From CAISIP01 sp046594635 (GTDB lineage Bacteria; Pseudomonadota; Gammaproteobacteria; Burkholderiales; Burkholderiaceae_C), in assembly GCA_046594635.1 (NCBI GenBank), contig JBKJRR010000093.1, positions 1 to 11,940 on the forward strand: DNA of 11,940 bases. The letters run 5' to 3'. Positions 1-7,653 of the stretch are shown here, piece after piece. A program made the position numbers and the translations under genes. The notes under the pieces were generated by a model that saw only the letters and a list, made by a program, of their open reading frames with translations, made no database searches and was not told the DNA's origin. Position 1 is the stretch's first letter. Each line of letters starts with the position of its first letter.

Positions 1-1
1 T

Positions 2-655
2 ATGCCGGCCCAGGCCGTCACGTTTGGTTTTTTCGGCAACAAGCCGGCCAAATTGCCGCCGACCCAATCTATCTACGGCTTGTCCGGCGAAGTCACTGTC
101 AACAACCAGACCGCCACTTTGCAAACCCGCATCAACCCGGGCGACACCGTCGAGACCGCACGCAACAGTGAAATCGTGTTCGTGGTCGACAGCCATTCGA
201 TGATTCTGCGCAGTGAAAGCAAACTGCTAATCGAAAAAGCCGAGGGATCAATCACCTCGCTGGTGATAGGCGGATTGCGCATGATCAGCGGCAAGCTCTT
301 GTCGGTGTCGCGCAACTCCAATCTGCGGGTCTCATCGGCAACTGCGACCATCGGCATCCGTGGAACCGGTTTTTATATCGAGGCCGATCCCGAGCGCACC
401 TATTTTTGCACCTGTTACGGCGTCACTGAAGTCGAGGCCAGTGCCGACCCCCAGAGCAGGGAAACCATCGCCGCGACCCGTCATGACCGTCCGGTTTACA
501 TCGTGGCCGACGGGGCTGCAGGCGACAATATCCGTAACGCGCCATTCATCAACCACACCGATCAGGAATTGTCACTGATCGAAACGCTGGTGGGCCGCAA
601 GACCCCGTTTGTGTTTTCAGGCAGCACCTATACGGGGCCGCGTCGGACCTACTGA
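2..655 (+). CDS. Exported FecR-domain protein, 5' end probably outside window
   Basis: A FecR-like domain (PF04773 type) covers about residues 25-150, with the signature TATIGIRGTGF at 114-124, followed by a Cys pair in FCTCYG (C136, C138). The tail contains HDRPVYI (161-167), NHTD and LVGR, which I recall from a family of short exported FecR-domain proteins. The frame is open to the left window edge, and the first residues, MPAQA followed by VTFGFFG, look like the end of a signal peptide (AQA cleavage site). The ATG at 2 is therefore probably internal and the real start upstream. There is no C-terminal STN-binding region and no sigma factor gene in view, so this is not a FecR anti-sigma regulator of the ferric-citrate kind. 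It is probably periplasmic, of unknown role. It converges on the haem lipoprotein gene at 752. Confidence 0.8.
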   Translation: MPAQAVTFGFFGNKPAKLPPTQSIYGLSGEVTVNNQTATLQTRINPGDTVETARNSEIVFVVDSHSMILRSESKLLIEKAEGSITSLVIGGLRMISGKLLSVSRNSNLRVSSATATIGIRGTGFYIEADPERTYFCTCYGVTEVEASADPQSRETIAATRHDRPVYIVADGAAGDNIRNAPFINHTDQELSLIETLVGRKTPFVFSGSTYTGPRRTY

Positions 656-693
656 AGCGCTGGAGCAGCGTTCAGCACAGACCGCACTGGAGC

Positions 694-710
694 GGGCCGG
701 TATGCCGCCC
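694..710. terminator. Possible hairpin between convergent genes
   Basis: The left arm GGGCCGG (694-700) pairs with the right arm CCGCCC (705-710) with one bulged C and a TATG loop, giving six GC pairs. It lies in the 96-nt gap between the convergent stop codons at 655 and 752. No T-run follows on either strand, so this is at best a weak or Rho-assisted terminator. The rest of the gap holds nothing recognisable. Confidence 0.25.
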
Positions 711-751
711 TGCACATAGCGCTCCCAGTCGATGCGCGCCAGCGACTGTGG

Positions 752-2791
752 TCATTGCGGCGCGCCATTCAGGATCCAGTTCAAGATCAGATCGTAATCG
801 GCCCGTCCCGCGTCGCCCGGTCTCAGACTGGTGTCGAAACCTGCTCGAGCCAAAACGCCCGGCACGACATTGGCACCATGGTGATGCCCTGCCGGCTTGC
901 GCAGCAGCGGGCTGGCAATGATGTCGGTAAAGTTGATTCGCCCACGCAACTCGGTATAGAACCAATGGTCATTGACGACGCTGCTTTCCGTTCCAACACC
1001 GGTGCCGGCGCGGTCGTAACTCGAATACCAGATCGGTGGAATCTTGGAACCGTTTCCATTTTTCTGATGGCATGTCGTGCACTGACCCGTACCGATTTGC
1101 AACACCGCCTTGACATCGGCAAACCGAATGCTTGTGGGTGCCTTCACCAGAGGATTTGAATTGACCACGATCGTCAGGGTCGCTGGAGCACTGGTTGCAG
1201 CGCCCTTGCTGGCAATCAGCTGAACCTGGTACTCGCCGTCGGCCGTGGCATTGAATGTCGCTTGTGCCGTGGATGCTCCGGTCAAATTCGCGGCCCCACC
1301 CGGATTGCTGGTCAGCGCCCATTGAAAGGTATCTGCATAAAGGCTCATGGATGCGGACAATGAGCTTGCACCCTGCTTCACCACTCGGTTCGGCCCTGGA
1401 TCTGCAATCGGGCGACCGGGCATGCTTGCGCCATCGGCGAACCCGGCATTCAAGAGGTAAGTGCCCATGGTCTGGAACATGCTGGGTGTGCTCCAGTATT
1501 TGTCGTAAATCAGCTTGGCCAGCGGCATGTTGCCGCGATCGACCATGTGCGCCTTGATTCGGTCCTTGTAACTGTCGAATTGGGCAAAGGTGTCGAAGGA
1601 CACGTCGGACTGGTTACCCGTTCCGCGCAGCAGGTGGCAAACCCGGCAGGCTTCAGCCTGCACATTGAGGTACAACGTCGACTGCCCGGCCGTGAGCCAG
1701 GAGGCCTCGACATAGCTGTCGGGCGAGGACGACGTCGGATTGGGCATGCCGACACCACCATACATATCCTTCAGGTGCGGCGCAGCCGTACCCTGGTATT
1801 CGTTTATCGTCGCCACGCGGCGACATTGGTCCTCTGCGGGAAATCCAGGCGTCGTCTTCACCGTGCCATTGGGCAGGGACATCGAGCAAAGTATCAGTTT
1901 GTTGATCGCCTTCATTGCAGCTTCCTGCTCGGCGCGGCTGAAACCCGGGATCGTGGAATAGTCGAATGATGCGGGTTCAAACGGATGCAGTTGTGACTGC
2001 GTGTCTCCCCGGTGCTTCGAGTAGCCGTTCTCCACCAATGCAAACAACTTCTTGCCAGTCACCGGATCGGCCGGTGTCAACGGGTCGCCGCGTCCTCCGT
2101 GACAAGTGGTGCACACGGTGGGCATGGCCTTGTCAGGTCGGCCGTCCAGACTCAGGGTGGTCAGTCGTTGCTCGGTGACCGGATCATAGGTGTAGAACTT
2201 GACGAAATTTCCGTCGGCAGGAAGCAGGTCCGTGCCAACCACCGTGCCGGCCTTCGGGCCGGGGCTGAATTCGATGGCATTGGTGCCCAGATGCCATTTT
2301 GACGCCCGGGTGATGGCGGCCTCCAGGTTCAGCGGCGTGTAGCCGCCATAGGCGCCCACCAAATAGTTTTCGACCAAAAACGCCAGCGTGCCGTCTGGAT
2401 TGCGATGCGCCACCATGCGTCGGCCATAACCCAGGTCGCGCTGGTCGCCGATGATCACCGAGATTTCGGTATGCCCGCCCGATGTGACGCCGATATTGTT
2501 GGCGACCTTCCACTTGCTCAAGGTGTCCTTGGCGTTGGTCGGGTCAATCGATTCGTAGTAGGCATTGGCGTATTCGACTTCGCCGACCTCAAACAACCCG
2601 TCAGCGCGGACCAGGGGATTGGGATTCAACAGGAACCGGTCCAGGCCAGTCGCTTGTGCAGCACCACGCGGTCCGCCAGTCGCGATATCCCCCGAAGTGC
2701 TGGTGCCACCACCGCCACCGCCACAAGCGACCAATAACAGAGTTGCCGAAACGGCGCACAGATGAAGCAGCCAAGGTCCCATTTTCATCAT
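752..2791 (-). CDS. Tri-haem c-type cytochrome lipoprotein
   Basis: Numbering is from the ATG at 2791 (679 aa). A short positively charged start and hydrophobic stretch end in the lipobox LVAC with lipid-accepting C23, followed by a glycine run, so this is an envelope-anchored lipoprotein. Three haem c motifs are present: CTTCH (H231), CRVCH (H386) and CTTCH (H575). M422 in RGNMPLAK is a plausible axial ligand for the second haem. A PKD/Ig-like beta domain lies at about 460-545. The last 130 residues, with SPLLRKP, GHHHG and YDLILNWILNGAP, resemble planctomycete-type cytochrome C domains (PSCyt1-like). The gene begins just after the stop of the haem-autotransporter gene, so the two are probably one operon. 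Haem attachment would need the Ccm system, which is not in view. A TTG at 2794 and an ATG at 2788 are alternative starts. A redox role is likely; the partner and substrate are unknown. Confidence 0.85.
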   Translation of the reverse strand: MMKMGPWLLHLCAVSATLLLVACGGGGGGTSTSGDIATGGPRGAAQATGLDRFLLNPNPLVRADGLFEVGEVEYANAYYESIDPTNAKDTLSKWKVANNIGVTSGGHTEISVIIGDQRDLGYGRRMVAHRNPDGTLAFLVENYLVGAYGGYTPLNLEAAITRASKWHLGTNAIEFSPGPKAGTVVGTDLLPADGNFVKFYTYDPVTEQRLTTLSLDGRPDKAMPTVCTTCHGGRGDPLTPADPVTGKKLFALVENGYSKHRGDTQSQLHPFEPASFDYSTIPGFSRAEQEAAMKAINKLILCSMSLPNGTVKTTPGFPAEDQCRRVATINEYQGTAAPHLKDMYGGVGMPNPTSSSPDSYVEASWLTAGQSTLYLNVQAEACRVCHLLRGTGNQSDVSFDTFAQFDSYKDRIKAHMVDRGNMPLAKLIYDKYWSTPSMFQTMGTYLLNAGFADGASMPGRPIADPGPNRVVKQGASSLSASMSLYADTFQWALTSNPGGAANLTGASTAQATFNATADGEYQVQLIASKGAATSAPATLTIVVNSNPLVKAPTSIRFADVKAVLQIGTGQCTTCHQKNGNGSKIPPIWYSSYDRAGTGVGTESSVVNDHWFYTELRGRINFTDIIASPLLRKPAGHHHGANVVPGVLARAGFDTSLRPGDAGRADYDLILNWILNGAPQ

Positions 2792-2795
2792 CAAT

Positions 2796-2800
2796 TCCCT
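2796..2800 (-). promoter_or_regulatory. Ribosome binding site overlapping upstream stop codon
   Basis: AGGGA on the minus strand shares bases with the TAG stop (2799-2801) of the autotransporter gene. It sits 4 nt before the ATG at 2791 and 7 nt before the ATG at 2788. This supports an ATG start rather than the TTG at 2794, and suggests translational coupling of the two genes. Confidence 0.6.
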
Positions 2801-5800
2801 AAAAGCGCATCAGATACACCAGCGACAACTGGTTGGCCCGGTAGCTGCGCGGCGAGGTCACAAAGCTCGGCCGTAGTCCCGGTGTTGAACGGATATGGCG
2901 CCACGAGAAATCGATCGAATCGCGCGGGCCCAGGCCCACGTTGTATCCCACGGTGAGCAAAGTGGTGCTGCCACGAAACCGGTAGCTGAACATCTGGCCG
3001 CCCGGATACGCATCATCCTGCGTGAAGACATCACCCACGGTGACATTCTCCAGCGAAGGGCGGCCAGTCGACACGATGTCACCGCGCCGGTGCTCCGCAC
3101 CCATGTAAAGAATGTTCTTGTCGTTGAGCGCGTAGTCGATATTCCCACGAATCGAGTTGTCCCGCGTGCTGAACACCTCGCTGCTGGAATTGCGCAGGTT
3201 GTGTGTGAGCGCGGCAAACACGTTGATCCGGTCTGTCAGCGCCTGCCGCACCGAGACGCCGGCACTGAGGCTGTAGCCGTCGCGCAGTTCCGATTCGAAC
3301 GCATCGCCCGTGAACCGGGCAAAGGCGCCAAAGGTCGGCTCGGCGAATTCGGACGAGGCGCGGTACTGGTATTCCACTTCGCCGCTCAAGGACGCGCGAC
3401 TCAAACCGTTGTAGTTGCGGAACTTCTGACCGCCGACATTGGCGATCCACAACAGTTGTGAATTCTCACCCAGCGGCTGGCGGATCAGCTTGCCGACGTT
3501 GACCGAATAGGAATGATCACCCAGGCGATCAGCACCAGACTTGGCCCGCGTTACGTTGTCATCGTAGACCGCGCCGGCTTCCAGTTGCACGTTGACCGGT
3601 TCGTCATGTGCTGTCTGTGCATCGTTCGACAGCATCCGGGGCAGACCCCGCACATCGAATTCCTTATTCAGGCGCAGGCGCAGCGCATGCGAGGATGCAT
3701 TGGAAAAGGAATGGCTGAGCTGGTACTCGAGCGACAGGCTCAGTCCGTCACGCAGGATGAAGTCACTGCCCAGTCCCAACACCATGGAGCCGCGCGGGGC
3801 TCCAGCGGACGGCAGTCGATACAGCGGGCCTGCGAGCTGATCGGCATACTGAATGTAGGCGTCACCCGCGCGCTTGAACTCGTGGCGGTACTCTACCCGC
3901 ATGCGCGGCACGGCGTAGCCAAAATCGACCGCGTGGATGGATTCGCCGCGCACGCCGATGGCGCCTTCAATCGAGGTCGAGGTTTGGCGCTGGTAACGCA
4001 GCGCATAGGCGCCGGCTCCGGCCTCTGTGCTGCTGTCGAGCCGACTGGTGGAGAAGTCGAGCCGGCCGTAGGGGGAAAGCAACGCGTTGCCGTTGCGAAT
4101 TTCATAACCACTGCTGAGCGAACCGAACACCTGGGCTCCGCTGCGCTTGCCGTAAGCAAAGTCGCTGATCGGCGCAACAAACCGGCTGGTGTTGAAATCC
4201 AGCGAACCCAGGCCCAGCATGCCATCGACGAAGGTTGTGGGTGTTGGCTGGTAACTTCCATACAAAGCCAGGGAATAAGCTTTTGAGCGGTTGACCGAGC
4301 CATCCGTGCCGATCAAGGTCTTGTCGCGAGCGTAACCCAGGCCCATGCCATATGCGAACTGCTCGTTGTAGCGCTTGTCCACTCCTATCGTGATGCCGTC
4401 GGAGCTGAACTCCGAGCTGCCAAAGCCGCCCTGGGCATCGCGGGTACCAAAAGTGGCGACCCCTTCGATCCAGTAACTGGGTCCACTGCCAGAACCGGTG
4501 GCCGGATTGCCGTTGAGCCCCCAACCGGATGCCACGCCCGATAGATTGACAGACCGATTCTTGATCAACGAGACGACCGACTCGACCAATGGCATGGATT
4601 GAAGACCTGCGCCGGCAGCGAGTGCCGCCAAAACATCCGATTCACGTGCAATCAAAGGCGCATGATTGGTGGCCGGTGCCGTGATGCCCGCTGGGGTCTG
4701 AGGATCCAGCGCGGCTGAGGAATGGCGGTTCAGCAACGGGGAATTGCCGCCTGATCCGATGGCCGCAGGTGCATTGATTCGCCCTTGCAGACCAGCCGCG
4801 ATATTGCCGCCCGTAACGGGTCGGCTGTGCAGTGACTCCATCCGCCGCTGAAAATTGGAGATCTGCGTGCGTGAGAAGCGCTGTGCTGCCTCGACCTGTG
4901 CCGTCAGAAGCCCGGTCACGGTGGCGTCCTGTGCCGGATCCGGCCGCCCGGTCACCGTCACCGCGACGGTGCCTTGCGGCGAATTGCCTCCCGCACCCGA
5001 GCCGACAAACGTGAAGCTGTCGGCACCGAAATAGTTGTTGACCGGCGTATAGGTGACCCGGGTGCCGCTGACGACCACCGTTCCGTGGGCAGGTGTCGCG
5101 ACAATGGTGACACCTGTAGGCGCGAAGCCGGAAAACAGGCAAGTGGACAAGTCCAGCGTGGTCGGGGTGTTCAACAGCACCGGCATCACACAGGTGGTCG
5201 GAGCGGGAACACCGACGTTGAATTGCACGTTGGAGACGGCACCAAAGCCTGCCCCCGGCGCACCGTTATCGGCAGAGATTTCCACGGTATAAGTGCCCGG
5301 CGTCACGGGTATGCCACTGATGACTCCGGAGGATGTGTCAACTGTCAGGCCACTCGGCAAACCATCGGCCTTGTATGCCGTGATCACTGGATTGGTGGCT
5401 GTTATCTGAATCGGCGTAATGCTGACACCGGCTGGAAAGCTGGCGAAGGTCGGGCCGGTGATGCTCGGTTTCGCGTTCGAAATGATGTTGAACGTGAACT
5501 CGACGGGGGCACTGGACCCCGCAGAATTGCTGGCCGTAAACCGGGTTTTGAAGATCCCGCTGGCAGTGGGCGGACCGGTAATCTGACCAGTGCCGGCGTT
5601 TAACGTCAAGCCGGGTGGCATGGCACTGCCACTGGCTACGGCGAATCCCGTAATAAGCGGGTTGCTTGCTGTGACGAAGAACGCTGCAGCCGCATAGTCT
5701 GTTCCAACATTGCCATTGGGGGGCGTGGCACTGTTGACCACTGGCGCCGTGCTGGGCGCTATTCGAATCGTGCGACTCAGGGGCGTGCCTGCACCGCCGA

Positions 5801-7316
5801 TGTTGCTGGCACGCAAGATCACTGGAATATCACCGCTCGTATTTGGCATTCCCGTGATGGCACCCGTCGTCGGGTTCACAGTCAGGCCAATGGCCAGCAA
5901 CTCGGCCGACGAATAGGTGACCGGCGTGCCAGATGTTGCGCCGATGCTGTATCCGGCACCATCGACAGATGTTCCGACGGTACCTGCAACGGATACGGTA
6001 GACAACGGCAGGTTGCTGCTGATGCCAGTGGGTACCGATGCAGCATTGACCACGATCGTGAGGTTCTCGCTGGTTACGCCGCTCACTGTCGTTGCAGTGA
6101 TCGTCACAGGGAATGACCCGCTGACCGAAGGCGAGCCGGTCAGCTGTCCGGTTCCATTGTTGAACGCGAGCCCTGTCGGCAATGGGGTCAGCGAATACGG
6201 CGCATTGGCGCCTGCCGCCCCCGCCGTGGTCGTCACGTTGTAGGGTGTGATCGTCACACCCTGGTCAAACGGACCGGGAGCGCCGCTGTTGATTCCGCCC
6301 AGCTGGAGCGTAAAACTCTTGCTGACTTGCCCGTCACCAGAATCAGTCGCACCTGAACTGGTGGCACTGACGATGACGGAATAATTCCCGATGATGTTGC
6401 TATTGGCCGGGATACCGTTGATCTGCCCACTGTTGGCGTCAATGCCCAGTCCAGTTGGCAGACCGGTCGCAGAAAAAGACCCGCCGACGCAGCTGTTGCA
6501 GGTCGCGGTGTACAGGGTACCCCCGGCGTATGCTCTGCCTTTGAGCGCCTGGATCGTCGATGACCCACTGGTGATGCCATAAACCTGCACATTGACGGTG
6601 CCAGTTCCCAGGGCCGGTCCTGCGGCGTTCTGAACGCTAAAAGTGAAGCTGTCGTCTCCGGCAAATTGCGATGAGGAACTGGGCAGGTACCGCAGGTTGT
6701 AGTTCATGGTGCTGCCAGCCCCCACAATGACCGCCGACGACGTGGCCGAGCTCAGGGCAGTATTGGCCGGGTTGGTGCGGGTCAATCCATTGCCGGTGCC
6801 CGCAGTACCGTCGCCAGCTGCACCGAAGTAGGTCCCCGCGACCAAGCCCTTTTTTAGCAGGGGATAAATATCCTTGGTGACGATCGTGCCGTAACCCGAG
6901 CGCACCCGGATGTTCACCACAGGGTTGGCAGTTGTATATCCCGGCCTCTCTACCTGCCCGAGATACAACGCCACGTTCATGGCGTCTGTCGCCGTTGCGG
7001 AAGAAAACTGGCCTGCCATAGGGCCGCCAGCGCCAATAGCCGTCAAGAAAGCTTGCGGGTTGTTGGACCCATTGCGGTTGTTCTGTCCAGCACCGCCCGA
7101 AGGAGGAACGGTGTGGCAACCGATGCAACCGTTGGCGTTCCAGTAGTTCAGGCCGCCCTGAACCGACTGCGCCAAAGCCTGACCTGAATACACGAGCCCC
7201 AGAGCGAACACCATGCACAGCGCGCTGAACATACGCCACAGGCCAAGGCCGAATTCATTGCGTGGGGACACGCAAGACACGTTGCGTGCTCGGGCTATTG
7301 ATTGGCCATTTTCCAC
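2799..7316 (-). CDS. Autotransporter-like protein with N-terminal cytochrome c motif, Ig-like repeats and two tandem beta-barrels
   Basis: Numbering is from the GTG at 7316 (1505 aa). A long signal peptide ends at about residue 49 (ALA, then QS). Residues 53-125 resemble class I cytochrome c: CIGCH at 64-68, a possible Met ligand M100 in GPMAG, and a terminal helix with DAMNVALYLGQ. The passenger has cadherin-like segments (about 205-246 and 708-790) around five He_PIG-like putative-Ig repeats (about 286-687). A low-complexity linker follows, including an amphipathic stretch with QRFSRTQISNFQRRM. Residues 947-1223 look like an autotransporter beta-domain ending in an F-terminated strand (LRLRLNKEF). 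A second barrel-like region of about 260 residues follows and ends in LSLVYLMRF. The protein is probably in the outer membrane with a surface-exposed passenger. Start choice is uncertain: the frame opens at a TTG at 7337, and the first ATG is at 7232. GTG 7316 was chosen for its ribosome binding site and basic n-region. Confidence 0.85.
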   Translation of the reverse strand: MENGQSIARARNVSCVSPRNEFGLGLWRMFSALCMVFALGLVYSGQALAQSVQGGLNYWNANGCIGCHTVPPSGGAGQNNRNGSNNPQAFLTAIGAGGPMAGQFSSATATDAMNVALYLGQVERPGYTTANPVVNIRVRSGYGTIVTKDIYPLLKKGLVAGTYFGAAGDGTAGTGNGLTRTNPANTALSSATSSAVIVGAGSTMNYNLRYLPSSSSQFAGDDSFTFSVQNAAGPALGTGTVNVQVYGITSGSSTIQALKGRAYAGGTLYTATCNSCVGGSFSATGLPTGLGIDANSGQINGIPANSNIIGNYSVIVSATSSGATDSGDGQVSKSFTLQLGGINSGAPGPFDQGVTITPYNVTTTAGAAGANAPYSLTPLPTGLAFNNGTGQLTGSPSVSGSFPVTITATTVSGVTSENLTIVVNAASVPTGISSNLPLSTVSVAGTVGTSVDGAGYSIGATSGTPVTYSSAELLAIGLTVNPTTGAITGMPNTSGDIPVILRASNIGGAGTPLSRTIRIAPSTAPVVNSATPPNGNVGTDYAAAAFFVTASNPLITGFAVASGSAMPPGLTLNAGTGQITGPPTASGIFKTRFTASNSAGSSAPVEFTFNIISNAKPSITGPTFASFPAGVSITPIQITATNPVITAYKADGLPSGLTVDTSSGVISGIPVTPGTYTVEISADNGAPGAGFGAVSNVQFNVGVPAPTTCVMPVLLNTPTTLDLSTCLFSGFAPTGVTIVATPAHGTVVVSGTRVTYTPVNNYFGADSFTFVGSGAGGNSPQGTVAVTVTGRPDPAQDATVTGLLTAQVEAAQRFSRTQISNFQRRMESLHSRPVTGGNIAAGLQGRINAPAAIGSGGNSPLLNRHSSAALDPQTPAGITAPATNHAPLIARESDVLAALAAGAGLQSMPLVESVVSLIKNRSVNLSGVASGWGLNGNPATGSGSGPSYWIEGVATFGTRDAQGGFGSSEFSSDGITIGVDKRYNEQFAYGMGLGYARDKTLIGTDGSVNRSKAYSLALYGSYQPTPTTFVDGMLGLGSLDFNTSRFVAPISDFAYGKRSGAQVFGSLSSGYEIRNGNALLSPYGRLDFSTSRLDSSTEAGAGAYALRYQRQTSTSIEGAIGVRGESIHAVDFGYAVPRMRVEYRHEFKRAGDAYIQYADQLAGPLYRLPSAGAPRGSMVLGLGSDFILRDGLSLSLEYQLSHSFSNASSHALRLRLNKEFDVRGLPRMLSNDAQTAHDEPVNVQLEAGAVYDDNVTRAKSGADRLGDHSYSVNVGKLIRQPLGENSQLLWIANVGGQKFRNYNGLSRASLSGEVEYQYRASSEFAEPTFGAFARFTGDAFESELRDGYSLSAGVSVRQALTDRINVFAALTHNLRNSSSEVFSTRDNSIRGNIDYALNDKNILYMGAEHRRGDIVSTGRPSLENVTVGDVFTQDDAYPGGQMFSYRFRGSTTLLTVGYNVGLGPRDSIDFSWRHIRSTPGLRPSFVTSPRSYRANQLSLVYLMRF
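2802..3593 (-). other. Second C-terminal outer-membrane beta-barrel region
   Basis: This is about residues 1242-1505 of the autotransporter-like protein. It starts with NVQLEAGAVYDDNVTRA and consists of alternating polar and hydrophobic strands separated by charged turns. It ends in a terminal Phe (YLMRF), the usual beta-signal of Gram-negative outer-membrane proteins. It is not a normal part of the classical autotransporter beta-domain, which is already complete just before it. I cannot name the family with confidence. Confidence 0.65.
3648..4478 (-). other. Autotransporter beta-domain (first barrel)
   Basis: This is about residues 947-1223 of the large protein. It begins with SYWIEGVATFG, contains typical autotransporter strands such as GITIGVDKRYNEQFAYGMGLGY and YSLALYGSYQ, and ends with the strand HALRLRLNKEF. 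Its length of about 277 residues matches the usual 12-stranded autotransporter domain. Confidence 0.75.
5256..6461 (-). repeat. Five He_PIG-like putative-Ig repeats in the passenger
   Basis: The repeats follow the pattern LPxGLxxxxxTGxIxGxPxxxGxxxVxIxAxxxxG. The cores are LPTGLGIDANSGQINGIP, LPTGLAFNNGTGQLTGSP, IGLTVNPTTGAITGMP, MPPGLTLNAGTGQITGPP and LPSGLTVDTSSGVISGIP, spaced roughly 85-95 residues apart. They are clear in protein but diverged in DNA, so the duplications are old. Such repeats usually act as spacers or adhesive stalks on surface proteins. Confidence 0.75.
7113..7127 (-). other. CXXCH haem c attachment motif in autotransporter passenger
   Basis: The minus strand encodes C-I-G-C-H, 15 residues after the predicted signal cleavage site. 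The spacing to the following proline/glycine-rich loop, the Met in GPMAG and the YLGQ helix is that of a small class I cytochrome c, which argues that it is a real haem site and not a chance match. Confidence 0.75.
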
Positions 7317-7322
7317 GTCGTC

Positions 7323-7329
7323 CCACCTT
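7323..7329 (-). promoter_or_regulatory. Ribosome binding site supporting GTG start of the autotransporter gene
   Basis: AAGGTGG on the minus strand lies 6 nt before the GTG at 7316. The TTG at 7337, the GTG at 7334 and the ATG at 7232 have no comparable site, so the GTG is the preferred start. Confidence 0.5.
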
Positions 7330-7524
7330 GTCACCAACTTTTGACTGGGCTACCGTGCTGTGTTCAAACAGCCAGGCGATATGTCTCAGGCCGGCATCGT
7401 CAGTTTGTATCAATTCAGTTTATCCATGAAATAGGAGTCCATCGCCTTTGGCGGTCGTCCATCTGCCACGTGATTTCGAATTGTCTCGTTAACCCCACAA
7501 TTTGATGGGAATTGAAGCCTGACC

Positions 7525-7551
7525 CTTACGATCAGACTTCCGTAAGAAGTC
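7525..7551. repeat. Two overlapping, mutually exclusive inverted repeats
   Basis: CTTACG (7525-7530) pairs perfectly with CGTAAG (7541-7546) across a 10-nt spacer. GACTTC (7535-7540) pairs perfectly with GAAGTC (7546-7551) across CGTAA. The right arm of the first pair overlaps the loop and arm of the second, so only one hairpin can form at a time. The site could be a protein operator or an RNA switch in the leader of the plus-strand gene. No T-run follows. Confidence 0.4.
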
Positions 7552-7653
7552 ACGATTGCGCCGTACTCCGATCCTGGTGACTGCGAAACTGCAAATCCAG
7601 ACGCCCGCCACCACACGCCTTCGCCTGTTTGATTTCATCCTCCACAAGCGCCT

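Larger units (their letters stand above)
7317..7653. other. Divergent intergenic region
   Basis: This gap separates the minus-strand haem-autotransporter operon from the plus-strand DUF697-like gene, so it should hold both promoters. It is more AT-rich than its surroundings, especially 7405-7515. I find no clean -35/-10 pair on either strand and no convincing small gene. It contains the overlapping inverted repeats at 7525-7551 and a CACGTG palindrome at 7467-7472. Confidence 0.5.

Noticed and set aside
2..655. FecR-domain proteins as iron-responsive anti-sigma regulators
   Set aside because: No FecI-type sigma factor or TonB receptor gene is in view, and neither FecR protein has the cytoplasmic segment plus single membrane helix of that family.
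3513..4286. Long plus-strand open frame opposite the autotransporter beta-domain
   Set aside because: It is antisense to a clearly recognisable barrel domain, its translation shows no known motif, and long antisense frames are expected in GC-rich coding DNA.
4974..5603. Plus-strand open frame opposite the passenger repeats
   Set aside because: The translation is rich in Arg and Gly with no domain, and the opposite strand encodes clear Ig-like repeats.
5256..6461. DNA-level tandem repeat array
   Set aside because: The Ig-like repeats are similar in protein only; I see no near-identical DNA units that would indicate recent expansion or phase variation.
7410..7616. Small minus-strand open frame in the divergent intergenic region
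   Set aside because: No recognisable motif, no convincing ribosome binding site, and it overlaps the inverted repeats. A further frame at 7489-7731 runs into the DUF697-like gene and is equally unsupported.
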